DNA of 64,000 nucleotides from Closterium sp. NIES-65 (taxonomy: Eukaryota; Streptophyta; Zygnematophyceae; Desmidiales; Closteriaceae), in contig CANXME010002013.1 of assembly GCA_948144175.1 (NCBI GenBank), forward strand, positions 67,501-131,500. The letters are read 5' to 3'. A model generated the notes under the pieces. That model saw nothing but the letters and a program-made list of their open reading frames with translations. It made no database searches and had not been told where the DNA came from. Of the stretch, positions 1-10,576 are shown in pieces. Position numbers and translations under genes: made by a program. The stretch's first letter is position 1; every line of letters begins with the position of its first letter.

Positions 1-118
1 CTGTTTCTCGCTCCCGTCGAAGCAGTCAGAGCAAGTGATATCATTACAGCTAGTGTGATCTGCTATTGTTTTTGCCTCTCTTCCTCCCGCCTGTCTTAGG
101 GCCTGCCGTAGCCCAGAC
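1..118 (+). other. Upstream sequence of the DUF4378 gene, possible intron end
   Basis: No complete feature is visible. A pyrimidine-rich stretch ends in a possible 3' splice site (tgtcttag, near 99). The first ATG used below, at 119, may therefore lie in an internal exon, with the real start upstream of the window. Codons upstream of 119 stay open in the same frame for a short distance. Confidence 0.35.
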
Positions 119-2783
119 ATGGCTATCCGTCAAGCTCACGCGGAAGAGGATGACAGTACAGACCTGTTCGAGCTTGATTTGTCTCAAGTGGAATTAAAGA
201 AAGACGCGAAACGCGAGAAACCAGCGACCTCTAGCTCCACTAGCCGACTTTTCGCCCCGACGAAATCCTCCCTCGCGAAGACCCTCGCGAAAGGGCGAAG
301 CGGCAGCGATGTTACCAACGGGCATGAAAAGCCACGGTCAGCATCCGAGAGAATGACTTTGGAGAGACGTCCCGCAGCCAACCACTCCAAGTTCTCTTCC
401 CCCTCCCCTTCCGCCTGCGCCTCCCCGCACGCTTCCCCACCCGCATCCCCCCGTGCTGCAACCGGCCGGCGCCGCTCCGACGTCTCGGAGAATCTCGCGC
501 TTCGCTTAAGCCGGCAGCAGGACGGCAGAGGAACTCCTGTTAGCTCCCCGCCAGTCTCGCCGCGATGGTCGGTGATTAGCTCCGAGCCGCGGTCGCCTCG
601 ATCTCCGCGCTTAGCGGTTACCGGAGCGAAGAGACAGCCTCTCGTCCAGAACGCGACTACCCACCGTGGCCCTTCTTCCCTGAGCAAGTCTGGCGCTGGC
701 GTGATCGGCGGCGGAGGTGGTGGCGGTAGGGTGAAGGTTGCAGAGGCGGTTGATTCGAGCACTAGTAATGCTCGTCACCGTGGCGAACACACGCGCGAGT
801 ATGCGACGCGGGGGGACGCGAAGGGCGGACGCGGCGGAGTGGGCGCGCGGAACTCGTGTGGCGCTGCTGTCGGAGGGAGCGTTGGTGCCGCTTGCGGAAA
901 TTCTGGGGGCGGGGGTGGTCCGCGCTCGCCGCGGCAAGACAGCGGCCGACAGGAGAATCGATTCAAGAGCCGTGATGCGGATGACGCGGAGAGGGAGCGG
1001 CGAGCGAAGAAGGCAGAGAGACCCGTGGGTGGTTTTGGTGCTGGTCGTGCGGATTCGGATGCGAGATTATTGTCCAAGGTGAGCAGGACGAGGTTCAGGT
1101 CTCAAGCTGTGAGTGTCATGTTTATTTGCTGGGTTCACTGATGACTGATTACGAGTATAATTTATGTTCCCTGCCCGTCACTCCTTCCACCAACGTACTT
1201 CATCGTGTTTTAATTTCCGCGTTGCCATTCCTACCCTCAGCCTGCTCTAGCCTCCTCTGGTGAGCGACCTCTGCCGACGCATCATGGCGATGAATTTGAG
1301 TCAGACGCGGGCCATCATACGCCGGCGAAGGACATGTCGCAGCTGTCGCACATGGTCGTGCGACGAGAGGAGGGCAGCCCGGTTTCGGTGCTGGATGTGG
1401 GCATGCGACGAAGCGACGAGAGCGATTCCGAAGGCAACAGTGGCGAGTTATTCGCTGGTGAGTTACGACTGCTCTTGCATAACGAACTGACTTAGTTTTC
1501 TGTTCAGAAAATCATGTTGCGTTCTTCCAACATTCATATCGTGATTCCCAATTTACTCTCTTCCCTCTGCTCAGCACACATCCGACGAGTCGTCGCCTCA
1601 CCATTTCCTCTTTCTTCTCTTCGCTTCCCCTTTTCAATCAGATCGTTCCGTCAACTCCGTCTCAGAGTGCTACCCAGACGCGACCGCCGCATTGCGGCGA
1701 CCATCGCAAGCGTCGCTCGCGTCGCCCAGCCAACATGGCGACGTCGCCGTGGACCTCCTCCGCCTGTCACCGCACGACATCGTCGGTGACGTGGCAGGCA
1801 TGGAGCAGGACCTCGAGTACGTGCGACACGTGCTCCTCATCTCCGGTTTTGGCGGGTCGTCAGTGCCGCCAATCTTCTCGCGCAATCTCCCGATAAACCC
1901 GGTGGTTTTCGAGCAACTGGAGTTTGAGATCACGGGACAGCTGTCCCAGCACTTTCCGTCCTCGTTATCCGCGTCCTCGTTATCCAGTACAAGCCCTTCG
2001 TTAATAGGCCTAACAAGCCCAGTTGCTTCTTCCACTGTCGGAGCAGCAACAGGCGCGTCTGCTGGTGCAGTTGGCGCGGGGGTTTCGCGCCCGCCGTCTC
2101 CGTCGCTCTTTCCGCTCCCCAGCTTCGCCGTCGGCGCGCAGAACACGTCGGAGGAGCGCCGCCAGCGCATGCTGTTATTTGATGCGGTCAACGAGGCGCT
2201 AGGCCGCACTCTCGCGCCGTATCTTGAGGAGCTGCAAGTGCAAGATGCGATTAATCGCTGCTCGGGTCGGCCGTCGCAGCTATTCGCAGATACTACTAAT
2301 ACTAGCTATGGCCTCTGGGAATTGGATAACGGCGCGTCTTTTTTCGCGTCGTGCTGTTCCGCCTCGCGCAAGCCCGCGCTTCTCCGCCCGCGCCCAATCG
2401 GCCGCCAGCTGCTGCAGCGCGTATGGGCGGAGGTGCACAGCTGGCCGGTTGCCCCGTCGGATGACGTGTACGACATTCTGGATGACGCGGCAAGGAGGGA
2501 CATGGTCCGCGGAACGGAGCGCTGGACCGCGGAGGAAGTGGCAGCTGCGGAGGTTCCGCAGGTGGTGTTTGCGCTGGAATGCGCGGTGTTAGAGCGCGCG
2601 CTAGAGGAGATTTGCCGCGAGTTTGCGGAAGTGGAGGAGGAGCGCGCGCTGTCGCGGCAGCGGAGGCTCAGCGCGAATGGCGCTGCGGAGGGGGTGTGCG
2701 CGGGGAAAGCTCCTGGGGGAGGGCTGCGGAAAGGGGGGAGCGGAACCGAGAGAAGGTGGCTGCCGCGACGGTTGAATTTCTGA
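119..2783 (+). CDS. TRM/LONGIFOLIA-like DUF4378-domain protein (3 exons)
   Basis: Spliced model: exons 119-1078, 1241-1457 and 1642-2783. They join in phase (0, then 1) with GT-AG borders and give 772 aa. The N-terminal ~320 residues are low-complexity, rich in Ser/Pro, Arg and Gly. Exon 2 carries the short motif GSPVSVLD (about aa 365-372), a hallmark of plant TRM/LONGIFOLIA proteins. Exon 3 carries a DUF4378 domain (about aa 445-735) with EYVRHVLLISGF, a RRQRMLLFDAVNEAL-like segment, DVYDILDDAARRDM and a C-terminal acidic helix. In land plants this family recruits TON1/TRM-PP2A complexes to cortical microtubules and affects cell elongation and division-plane setting. The role here is inferred from the family. 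The 5' end is uncertain because of a possible upstream exon. Confidence 0.8.
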
Positions 2784-3257
2784 TTGTAATGGGTACAATC
2801 AGACTGGTACAAGAAACCGTCCGTTCGTGTGAATAGCACTTACGAACTGGAGAACCGTTTTCATTGATTTAGCTAGAAGGTGGGTGGTTGTAGAGATTGG
2901 TGATGCAGGTTGGGAAGTGGATAAGCCCAAACCCAATTGACAAAATAAGGAAAGCTGTAGTTTGTTACCAGCCTGATTGTATTTTAGGGGTTATAAATGA
3001 TTGATTCTATGGCCTTATGATGAAAAAATTGACACCACACCAGGGATCTTTGGTAAGTTAGGGGCATTACCTTGTTTTCACTATTATGCATTCTTGTTTT
3101 AAACCAATATTACTCGAAAGTTTCACTGCACTGCAGATAGTATTTATTTCCAGCTATGTTTTGCTGCCATTTGATTGGATGTCATGTCGAAATCCATTCG
3201 ATAGAATATTCGCGGCAGCGGTTCCTCCATGTCGTTGGCTCTAGATTTATATATAAT
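2784..3257. other. Intergenic: 3' flank of the DUF4378 gene
   Basis: AT-richer sequence between the stop codon and the Copia-1 insertion. It presumably holds the 3' UTR. No gene or element is recognised. The last five bases (3253-3257, ataat) are the target-site duplication of Copia-1. Confidence 0.6.
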
Positions 3258-3367
3258 TGTCAAATGTTGTAGCCTGTAGTGAGGTTTGTCTTAGGGGGTA
3301 CAGAAGTTAGGGTTTGTTATATGTACCCCAACCAACATCAATGGCATCATCATTCCTCATTTTGACA
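3258..3367 (+). repeat. Copia-1 5' LTR
   Basis: 110 bp, starts TGTCAAATG and ends TTTTGACA (canonical TG...CA). It differs from the 3' LTR by one G/A change. It is very short for an LTR. Confidence 0.95.
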
Positions 3368-3379
3368 TGGTATCAGCTA
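3368..3379 (+). other. Copia-1 primer-binding site
   Basis: Begins directly after the LTR with tggtatcagct, which matches the initiator tRNA-Met 3' end complement used by plant copia elements over its first ten bases. Confidence 0.75.
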
Positions 3380-3639
3380 GGTTAGGATCCTGTGGGATCC
3401 CGTTCCTCCGTTCTCCGTTCGTCCCTCCCGAGCCTGATCCTACCTCTCGTTGGTACCGGTTCCGTTGTTACCGCGCCTAGTACCAAGCCTAGCGCCCTCT
3501 CCCCCGTCGCTTAGCGCCCTTTCTCCCCGTCGCCTAGCGCCCTTTCCCCCCCCCCCCCGGTCGTGTCGCGCCCTTTCCCCCCGTCGCCTAACGCTCTTTC
3601 CCCCCGTCGCGTCGCGCCCGTTCCCCCCGTCACGTCGTG

Positions 3640-3910
3640 TCCGCCCTTTCCCCCCCGTCCCGTCGCCCTGTCCCGTCGCGTCGCCCTGCCCCGTCCCGTC
3701 GCCCTGTCCCGTCGCGTCGCCCTGCCCCGTCCCGTCGCCCTGCCCCGTCGCGTCGCCCTGCCCCGTCCCGTCGCCCTGCCCCGTCGCGTCGCCCTGCCCC
3801 GTCCCGTCACCCTGCCCCGTCGCGTCGCCCTGCCCCGTCGCGTCGCCCTGCCCCGTCCCGTCACCCTGCCCCATCGCGCCACCCTGCCCCGTCGCGTCGC
3901 CCTGTCCCGT
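3640..3910 (+). repeat. 18-bp minisatellite in the Copia-1 leader
   Basis: Tandem units of 18 bp, of the type cgtcgccctgccccgtcc, with alternating cgtcc/cgtcg endings that give a 36-bp super-period. It lies in the untranslated leader between PBS and gag. The long Arg/Pro/Gly reading frames across it are artefacts of the repeat. Confidence 0.85.
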
Positions 3911-4185
3911 CCCTACGCCCTGGCCCGTCGCCCTACCCTACGCCCTGGCCCGTCGCCCTACCCTACGCCCTGGCCCGTCGCCCTACCCTACGCCCTGGCC
4001 CGTCGCCCTACCCTACGCCCTGGCCCGTCGCCCTACCCTACGCCCTGGCCCGTCGCCCTACCCTACGCCCTGGCCCGTCGCCCTACCCTACGCCCTGGCC
4101 CGTCGCCCTACCCTACGCCCTGGCCCGTCGCCCTACCCTACGCCCTAGCCCGTCGCCCTACCCTACGCCCTAGCCCGCTCTTCCG
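3911..4185 (+). repeat. 25-bp minisatellite in the Copia-1 leader
   Basis: About ten to eleven nearly perfect copies of a 25-bp unit containing ccctacgccctggcccgtcg. Directly abuts the 18-bp array. Although the unit contains ccctac, it is not a telomere repeat. Confidence 0.9.
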
Positions 4186-4273
4186 CTGCGACTGAGTCCC
4201 CTTCCCACCTGAACCCTAATTTGCCTCTTCTCCCCGGTTGTTACTCGCCCGTTCGTTCGCGTTAGTTCTCACT

Positions 4274-6649
4274 ATGGCGACTCCGCGAGTTCTTCGTTTC
4301 GACGCTGACGGTAGACCACTTGACTTTTCCGTCTGGCTTCTTCGCGCTCGCCGTCTGTTAGAGAGTCAGGTCCAGGGGGGCGAGACCCTCTGGTCGCACG
4401 CTACTGGTGACCTCCCCGAGCCCCCCGAGCCTACAGCTTTAGGCTCTGCCCCTGACGACGCTGCTACGGCTCGCTTTGCCCGTCAGCGCGCTGACCGGAC
4501 GGCTTGGACGTCGCGTGACGCTGCGGCCTGCATCGCACTCAGCAGCCTCCTCCCTGAGTCAGAGGAGGTCCACTTTACTCAGGTTCGCACCGCTGCTGCG
4601 TACCTCACTGCGATTAAGGCCCGCTACTCTACTCCCGCTACTGTCTCTCTTGGCCGTCTTTTCCTCCCGTTCCTGTTTCCTGATCTCGCCTCGTTTGAGC
4701 GCTCTGCTGACTTGATCGCTCACCTCCGCTCGCTCGACGCTAGTTACCGCGCTGCTTGCACTGAGGCACAGCTTGCACTGCTTCCTCCCCCCATGGCGAT
4801 TACTGTCTATTTCATCGCCACTAGCCTCCCTGACCGCCTAGCCTCCGTTCGTGACGCGCTTCTGCTGAAGCACCCTAGTGAGCTGACTATCGAGGTCCTT
4901 GAGTCTGCACTCAAGGACGTCGAGAGCAACCTTCGCTCGGTAGCTGCCGCCTCTGGTACTGTGTCCCCCCCACTCTTCCACGGGTGCACAGTCCCGCAGT
5001 TACCCACCTTCACTGCCTCTCTCGCCACTGCCGCTACTGACGCGACTGCGGCTGCTGTTACGACTGCGTCGCGGTCCCGCGGCAAGGGGGGCAAGAAAGG
5101 TAGTTCTGGTGGAGGTGGAGGTGGAGGTAGCGGAGGTAGTGGGGGTGCTGTTGCGACTGGCGGTGGTGGGAGTGCAGCGTCTGGAGAGACCCCTCGTGCA
5201 GCGGCTGGTGACTCCACTGCGCCTGCTGGTGGCGGCGACCCCCGAGCTCGTCAGTCGCCTCCTGTACTGCCGACCCCGCTAGGTGGAGCAGCGGCGTGGT
5301 ACCAGGCTCAGCGTCAGCAGCACCTTCAGCAGCAGCAGCAGCCCCTTTCCTCCCGCCAGCCTCAGCAGCAGCAGCGTCAGCAGCTGGCTCCGGGGTCGGG
5401 GCTGCGTCAGCCCCAGCGCGGTGCTTCTTACCCTCCCTGCACCTATCAGGTTCTGACAGGTCCTCGTCGGGGCCACCCTTGTGGCCGCTTTCACCCCCCT
5501 GGTCAGTGCTTTGCTCAGCTCACTGACACGGTCCGGTTGGCCTACGGGGTTGGCGGTCCTGCTCTTGACTGGCTTCCTCTGGTTCAGCGCTACGGCTCCG
5601 CTCTGTGGGGCATGTCTGCTGAGCAGTTAGTTGATCTGATTGGTGCTCCTCATGCTATGTATGCTGTTGTTGACTCTAGTGTTTCTGACTCTGTTTACTC
5701 TGGTGTTGTTAGCTTAGGTGCTAGTCTTGCTCAGTTGCATGTTGCTAGTGTAGGTTCTTGTGTAGACTCTAGACCAGCGACTACCTCAGAGGACGCTTCG
5801 CTGTCGTTCACGCTGGACTCTGGAGCCTCACACTGCTTCTTCCGGGACAGCACGACACTTACACCACTTCCTGCGCCTGTTTCTGTGGCTTTGGCTGATC
5901 CCACTACGGGACCAGTCACTGCACGTCACACTACCACTTTACCGTGTCCTGCTGCTCCCTCCGGGTCTCTCACTGGGTTTCACGTCCCCTCGTTCTCCCA
6001 GAACTTGGTGGGCGTGCGACCCCTCGTGAGTCAGCACGTGGGTGTGTGGTTTGAGTCTTCTGGAGAGACTGCGGTGTGTGTTGACAGAGACTCTTACCAG
6101 CCTCTTGCTACCTTTACTACTGAGCCGGGCTCAGGTCTCTACACTCTTCACACTGGCCCGCGTGCGCCGCAGCAGCAGCCGCAGCAGCAGCAGCAGCCGC
6201 AGCCGCAGCAGCAGCAGCAGCAGCAGCAGCTGCACCAGCGGTCGCACCAGCAGCCGCCCCTACTGCCACTGCCCCCGGTTCCCCCCCCCGTTCGGGTCCC
6301 CGCGTCTCACCAGGTTGCTTCGTCCCCCCAGGTGTCTGTGTCGTGTCAGGTTCCTACGTCTGCTCCAGTCGCTGCGTCGTGCTCCTGCCGGTCGCTTGCC
6401 CACCCCACCGTTCTGTGGCACCACCGGATGGGGCACCCGTCCCTTCCTCGTCTGCGCGCTATGTCTAGTCAGCGTCTTGTCCTAAGTCTCCCACGTGTCT
6501 TGCCGTCGCTGCGCCTTCGCTTGCGCCGCCGTGTCGTCCCTGCGTCGAGGGTCGGCTGCGCGCCGCCCCTCACTCCTCCTCCCTTCGTCCGGCCACCGAG
6601 CCTTTTGAGACGCTTCACTTGGACGTCTGGGGCCCCGCCCCTCGTCTAG
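4274..6649 (+). CDS. Copia-1 gag, protease and start of integrase (frame-broken)
   Basis: Start chosen at 4274 because MATPRVLRFDADGRP aligns with the gag start of Copia-3. The order is: a gag domain (aa ~1-235), a Gly/Ser and Gln-rich linker, an atypical zinc knuckle of spacing C-x13-C-x3-H-x4-C near 5437-5510, an aspartic protease with LDSGAS near 5815, and the GAG-pre-integrase motif HHRMGHPSL near 6420. After about 6508 the frame is wrong: the correct continuation, including HLDVWGP, is read in another frame until it overlaps the next ORF. Gag and protease are therefore intact, and the downstream part is detached by an apparent frameshift. Confidence 0.85.
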   Translation: MATPRVLRFDADGRPLDFSVWLLRARRLLESQVQGGETLWSHATGDLPEPPEPTALGSAPDDAATARFARQRADRTAWTSRDAAACIALSSLLPESEEVHFTQVRTAAAYLTAIKARYSTPATVSLGRLFLPFLFPDLASFERSADLIAHLRSLDASYRAACTEAQLALLPPPMAITVYFIATSLPDRLASVRDALLLKHPSELTIEVLESALKDVESNLRSVAAASGTVSPPLFHGCTVPQLPTFTASLATAATDATAAAVTTASRSRGKGGKKGSSGGGGGGGSGGSGGAVATGGGGSAASGETPRAAAGDSTAPAGGGDPRARQSPPVLPTPLGGAAAWYQAQRQQHLQQQQQPLSSRQPQQQQRQQLAPGSGLRQPQRGASYPPCTYQVLTGPRRGHPCGRFHPPGQCFAQLTDTVRLAYGVGGPALDWLPLVQRYGSALWGMSAEQLVDLIGAPHAMYAVVDSSVSDSVYSGVVSLGASLAQLHVASVGSCVDSRPATTSEDASLSFTLDSGASHCFFRDSTTLTPLPAPVSVALADPTTGPVTARHTTTLPCPAAPSGSLTGFHVPSFSQNLVGVRPLVSQHVGVWFESSGETAVCVDRDSYQPLATFTTEPGSGLYTLHTGPRAPQQQPQQQQQPQPQQQQQQQQLHQRSHQQPPLLPLPPVPPPVRVPASHQVASSPQVSVSCQVPTSAPVAASCSCRSLAHPTVLWHHRMGHPSLPRLRAMSSQRLVLSLPRVLPSLRLRLRRRVVPASRVGCAPPLTPPPFVRPPSLLRRFTWTSGAPPLV

Positions 6650-7491
6650 GCCCTGAGCGTGAGCGCTACTTTCTGGTGGTCGTTGACGACTTCTCCCGCT
6701 ACACCACAGTGTTCCCTCTGGCGAAGAAGTCTGAGGTGACTTCTACGCTGATCAGGTGGTTGCTCACCACCGAGGACACTCGTGGTCGTCGTGTCAGCTG
6801 CCTCCACTCCGACCGTGGGGGTGAGTTTCGCTCCGGCATTCTCGCTGGATTCTGTCGCGAGCAGGGCATTCGTCAGTCCTGGACGCTTCCAGAGTCCCCA
6901 CAGCAGAATGGGGTTGCTGAGCGCCGCATAGGCCTGGTCATGGAGATCGCCCGCACCTCCCTGACTCACGCCTGTGCCCCCCATTTTCTGTGGCCCTACG
7001 CGGTCAGGTACGCCGCGCACCAGCTGAACCTCTGGCCACGTGTCTCTCGACCAGAGGTTTCACCGACCAGTCTTTGGACAGGGTCCCCTGGTGTTGCGTT
7101 GCGGTTTCGTGTCTGGGGGTGCTTGGCTCTTATCCGCGACACCTCCGCGGACAAGCTCTCGCCTCGTGCCGTCCTTTGTGTCTTCCTTGGTTTCCCTGAG
7201 GACTCCTCTGACTTCACCTTTTACCACCCTCCCTCTCACCGGTTCTTTGACTCCCGTGACGTCCGTTTCGAGGAGTCCACTCCGTACTACGTCAGGTACC
7301 CCAGTCAAGGTCTCCTGGTTCCTCCTCCCCCCCTCTTCCTGACTGCCGCTCCCCCTCCTGTTCCCCCGGTACAGCCTCCCTCCTGGTCCAGCCCCGTCGG
7401 GTGTGTCCCAGGCTACCCCTCCTCCTTCGGTAGCCTCTCCGGTACAGCCTCCCTCCCCACAGTCCTCCTCGCAGCGTGCCGCAGGTGCTAG
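6619..7491 (+). pseudogene. Copia-1 integrase core (frame segment)
   Basis: Carries the DDE integrase core: DVWGPAP with the first Asp, HSDRGGEF with the second, and [11 protein letters not shown] with the Glu. A chromodomain-less copia C-terminus follows, with SADKLSPRAVLCVFLGF. The real segment starts upstream of 6619, since the frame is open from about 6508. Near 7385 the frame breaks again before the Ser/Pro-rich linker. Compared with the uninterrupted Copia-3 polyprotein, both breaks look like small indels. Confidence 0.85.
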
Positions 7492-10258
7492 CTCTCGAGA
7501 GGTTGGTGCTGCGCCTGTTCCTGTACCGGTTTCTGGTTCTGGGGGTGGTGGAGTTGGAGCTGGAGTTGGAGCTGGAGTTGGCACTGGAGTTTCTGGTTCT
7601 GGGGGTGCTGGGGTTGGAGCTGGAGTTGGAGCTGGAGTTTCTGGTTCTGGAGTTGGAGCTGACCCGGTGGGTGCAGAGGACTCTTGTCGTCCGGGAGCTG
7701 GTGCTGGTCGCGCGGACACTGGGGGTGAGAGTGCGCCTCCTTCGGGTTCTGGTGAGCCTGGGTCTGGAGCTGGTGTTAGTGCTGCCTCTGGGGGTGGTGC
7801 GCCTGGTTCTTCGGGGGTGGACTCTGGAGCTACCGCTGCTTCGGACACTACTCCGCCCCCCCACCCCTACCCGACTAGGCACCAGGCTCGTGTTCGCCGT
7901 GCCCGTGACGAGCAGCTGGCGTTGGAGAGAGAGGAGAGGGAGTTACAGCGGCTGGAGGAGCAGCAGCAGCAGCTGGACCCGCAGGAGCAGCAGTCCCAGC
8001 AGCAGCCGCTTCCGCAGCAGCAGCAGTCGCAGCAGCAGCAGCAGCAGCCACTTCCTCCTCCTGTCTCGGGTCTTCGGACCCTTGGTCTCCCCTCCCCTTC
8101 TCCTCCCTCCTCCGCCTCTCCTCCTGTCTACGGTCCCACGTTTCCTCCTCCTGACTCCTCCCCCGCTGTTTTCCCCAGTTCTCCGCCTTTGTCCTCTCCT
8201 CCTCCGTCTCGTTCTTGGGCTACTCGTCGCTCCCCTCGTGCTCGTCCCTCGTCTCCTGTTCCCTTCACTGACCTTCGTACTGCCTTCCTTCTTTCTAGTC
8301 CACCTCGTCCGTCTCAGTCTATGCTTCCGTCTCCTCCTGAGTCGGCCCTCACTGTGTCGCTCCCTACTCCTGTCACTGACTACTACCGCACGTACCGTCC
8401 TGTTCTCTCTCGTGTTCTCGCCTCTCTTGTTACTCACCCTCGTGCCTCTGTGTCCTCTGTGTCCGCTCTTACTGCCGCAGTTACTGACTTTGCCTCTACC
8501 CGCCGCCTTGACTACGCCACCACGCTTGTGGCTGCTCCTCCTACCAGTCCTCTGGCCGTCGGGGGTGTGTCTGCCCTTGGCTGTGACGCCCTAGAGGACA
8601 GGCAGTTTGAGCTAGAGTTCCTTGGGGCCGCTTCCCCTCATCTCTGTGCCATGCTCCTCGCCCCTGAGGGTGACCCCGACGCCCTTGACATTCCGACTCC
8701 TCGCACTTACGCTGAGGCAGTGTCAGGGCCTTGGGCCTCTCAGTCGAGAGCTGCCATGGACGCAGAGATGGCCTCCTACAGATCCACAGGCACCTACGTC
8801 GATGAGGTTCCCCCCCCTGGGGCGAACGTAGTCGACGGCATGTGGATCTACAGGGTGAAGCGGCCACCGGGATCTCCCCCGGTCTTCAAGGCGCGCTACG
8901 TGGCTAGAGGTTTCAGTCAGCGCGAGGGAGTTGACTTCTTTCAGACCTTCGCACCTACCCCGAAGATGACCACTCTTCGGGTGTTACTACACGTAGCAGC
9001 ACAGAGAGACTACGAGTTACACTCTCTCGACTTCTCCACTGCTTTCCTTCAGGGCAGCCTACACGAGGAGGTCTGGTTGCGTCGACCCTCGGCCTTCACT
9101 GGCACCTTCCCTCCTGGGACCCAGTGGAGGCTGAGGCGACCTGTTTACGGTCTTCGCCAGGCCCCTCGTGAGTGGCACGACACTCTGCGTTCTACCCTCT
9201 CTGATCTTGGGTTCCAGCCGTCTTCTGCCGGCCCGTCGCTGTTCGTTCGTCGTGGCTCCACACTGTTCTTTGTTCTGGTTTACGTCGACGACCTCGTTTT
9301 CGCCACTCCGGACAGGGTTGCTTTGGCAGACGTGAAGTCCGAACTGCAGAAGAGACACACGTGCACTGGTCTTGGTGAGCTGCGCCACTACCTTGGCCTG
9401 CAGATCACCAGGGACAGAGCCGCTCGCACCATTACACTCTCACAGTCACACATGGTGCAGCAGGTCCTTCAGCGGTTCGGGCTTCAGCACTCCACCGTAC
9501 AGCGCACACCTCTCGCTGTTGACCACAGACTCACTGGTCCCTTTCCTGACGAGCCGTTTGAGCCTAGTGGTCCCTACGCAGAGCTTGTGGGTTGCCTCAT
9601 GTACCTGATGACTTGTACTCGCCCGGACCTCGCCTTCCCTCTCAGCATCCTTGCGCGCTTTGTTGCGCCAGGGAGACACCGTCCTGTTCACTGGACGGCA
9701 GCTGTGAGGGTGGCGAAGTACCTAGCGACTACATCAGGCGTGGGGCTAGTTCTTGGAGGGCAGCAGTCTGTCGTACTCACTGGTCACTGTGACTCCTCTT
9801 ACGCTGACGACGCTGAGACTCACAGGTCTACTCAGGGGTGCTGTTTCAGTCTGGGTTCTGGAGCTGTTTCCTGGCGTTCCACGTGCTCCTCTTCTGTCTC
9901 GACCTCTACAGCTGAGGCTGAGATTTACGCTGGTGCCATGGCGGCACAGGAGTTGCGTTGGTTGACCTTCTTGCTCGCCGACCTTGGTGAGCGGCCGAGC
10001 TCTGCACCGACCTTGTTCACTGACAACAAGGCGTCGATCCTCCTCTGTCGTGAGCCGCGACTTGAGAGCAGAGTGAAGCACATTCACGTCAGGTACTTTC
10101 TTCTGCGAGAGTTGCAGAGACGTGGACAGGCTCGCTTCGAGTTTGTGGAGTCCGAGGCCAACACTGCAGACATCTTCACCAAGGCGCTTCCGCCTCGTGA
10201 CCACCAGAGGTGTTGTGTGCAGTTAGGCCTTGTTGACACAGGTTCTAGTCATGTGTAG
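7403..10258 (+). CDS. Copia-1 linker, reverse transcriptase and RNase H
   Basis: Starts within a Gly/Ala/Val and Gln-rich linker (to about 8600), followed by a copia RT domain (RVT_2). [26 protein letters not shown] is recognisable near 8890, and the catalytic box YVDD at 9281-9292 is intact. RNase H follows, with [11 protein letters not shown] near 9780, [11 protein letters not shown] and TDNKASI. The C-terminus ends in the DIFTKALPPRDH motif typical of copia RNase H. The first Met in frame is unlikely to be a true start. This segment is normally part of one polyprotein. Confidence 0.9.
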   Translation: MSQATPPPSVASPVQPPSPQSSSQRAAGASSREVGAAPVPVPVSGSGGGGVGAGVGAGVGTGVSGSGGAGVGAGVGAGVSGSGVGADPVGAEDSCRPGAGAGRADTGGESAPPSGSGEPGSGAGVSAASGGGAPGSSGVDSGATAASDTTPPPHPYPTRHQARVRRARDEQLALEREERELQRLEEQQQQLDPQEQQSQQQPLPQQQQSQQQQQQPLPPPVSGLRTLGLPSPSPPSSASPPVYGPTFPPPDSSPAVFPSSPPLSSPPPSRSWATRRSPRARPSSPVPFTDLRTAFLLSSPPRPSQSMLPSPPESALTVSLPTPVTDYYRTYRPVLSRVLASLVTHPRASVSSVSALTAAVTDFASTRRLDYATTLVAAPPTSPLAVGGVSALGCDALEDRQFELEFLGAASPHLCAMLLAPEGDPDALDIPTPRTYAEAVSGPWASQSRAAMDAEMASYRSTGTYVDEVPPPGANVVDGMWIYRVKRPPGSPPVFKARYVARGFSQREGVDFFQTFAPTPKMTTLRVLLHVAAQRDYELHSLDFSTAFLQGSLHEEVWLRRPSAFTGTFPPGTQWRLRRPVYGLRQAPREWHDTLRSTLSDLGFQPSSAGPSLFVRRGSTLFFVLVYVDDLVFATPDRVALADVKSELQKRHTCTGLGELRHYLGLQITRDRAARTITLSQSHMVQQVLQRFGLQHSTVQRTPLAVDHRLTGPFPDEPFEPSGPYAELVGCLMYLMTCTRPDLAFPLSILARFVAPGRHRPVHWTAAVRVAKYLATTSGVGLVLGGQQSVVLTGHCDSSYADDAETHRSTQGCCFSLGSGAVSWRSTCSSSVSTSTAEAEIYAGAMAAQELRWLTFLLADLGERPSSAPTLFTDNKASILLCREPRLESRVKHIHVRYFLLRELQRRGQARFEFVESEANTADIFTKALPPRDHQRCCVQLGLVDTGSSHV

Positions 10259-10447
10259 GCTTGAGTTTATTGCCTGCTTCATCTGTACTCTTGCTATATA
10301 TACTTGTGATCTCTTGGACTGGCCTTGTGGCCACTGTTGCTTGTGCTCAGAGAGTGTGGTGACGTTGTGATCCACCCTGAGCTTTGTTTTCTTTTGGACT
10401 GGTCTTGTGACCGTACTCTTTTTTATTTTGCTAGACACCCCTCACTT

Positions 10448-10461
10448 AGGCTATGGGGGTG
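10448..10461 (+). other. Copia-1 polypurine tract
   Basis: Purine-rich ggctatgggggtg immediately before the 3' LTR. The complement of the same sequence occurs next to the LTRs of Copia-3 and Copia-4. Confidence 0.7.
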
Positions 10462-10571
10462 TGTCAAATGTTGTAGCCTGTAGTGAGGTTTGTCTTAGGG
10501 GGTACAGAAATTAGGGTTTGTTATATGTACCCCAACCAACATCAATGGCATCATCATTCCTCATTTTGACA
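10462..10571 (+). repeat. Copia-1 3' LTR
   Basis: 110 bp, one mismatch to the 5' LTR. Followed by the duplication ataat at 10572-10576. Confidence 0.95.
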
Positions 10572-10576
10572 ATAAT

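Larger units (their letters stand above)
3258..10571 (+). mobile_element. Copia-1: full-length Ty1/copia retrotransposon
   Basis: 7,314-bp element bounded by two 110-bp LTRs that differ at one base and flanked by the 5-bp duplication ataat (3253-3257 and 10572-10576). Order: LTR, PBS matching initiator tRNA-Met, long repetitive leader, gag, protease, integrase, reverse transcriptase, RNase H, polypurine tract, LTR. Integrase before RT places it in Ty1/copia. Near-identical LTRs imply a recent insertion. The coding region has two frame breaks, so this copy looks non-autonomous unless they are sequencing errors or recoding sites. Copia-3 and Copia-4 share its gag start, its unusual zinc knuckle and its PPT, so the three form one lineage. 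Confidence 0.95.

Noticed and set aside
3911-4185. Telomere-like ccctac repeat
   Set aside because: The unit is 25 bp and GC-rich, internal to a retrotransposon leader. Plant and algal telomere repeats are 7 bp.
3440-4195. Long Arg/Pro and Gly/Gln-rich frames in all directions over the Copia-1 leader
   Set aside because: They follow 18- and 25-bp minisatellites in untranslated leader.
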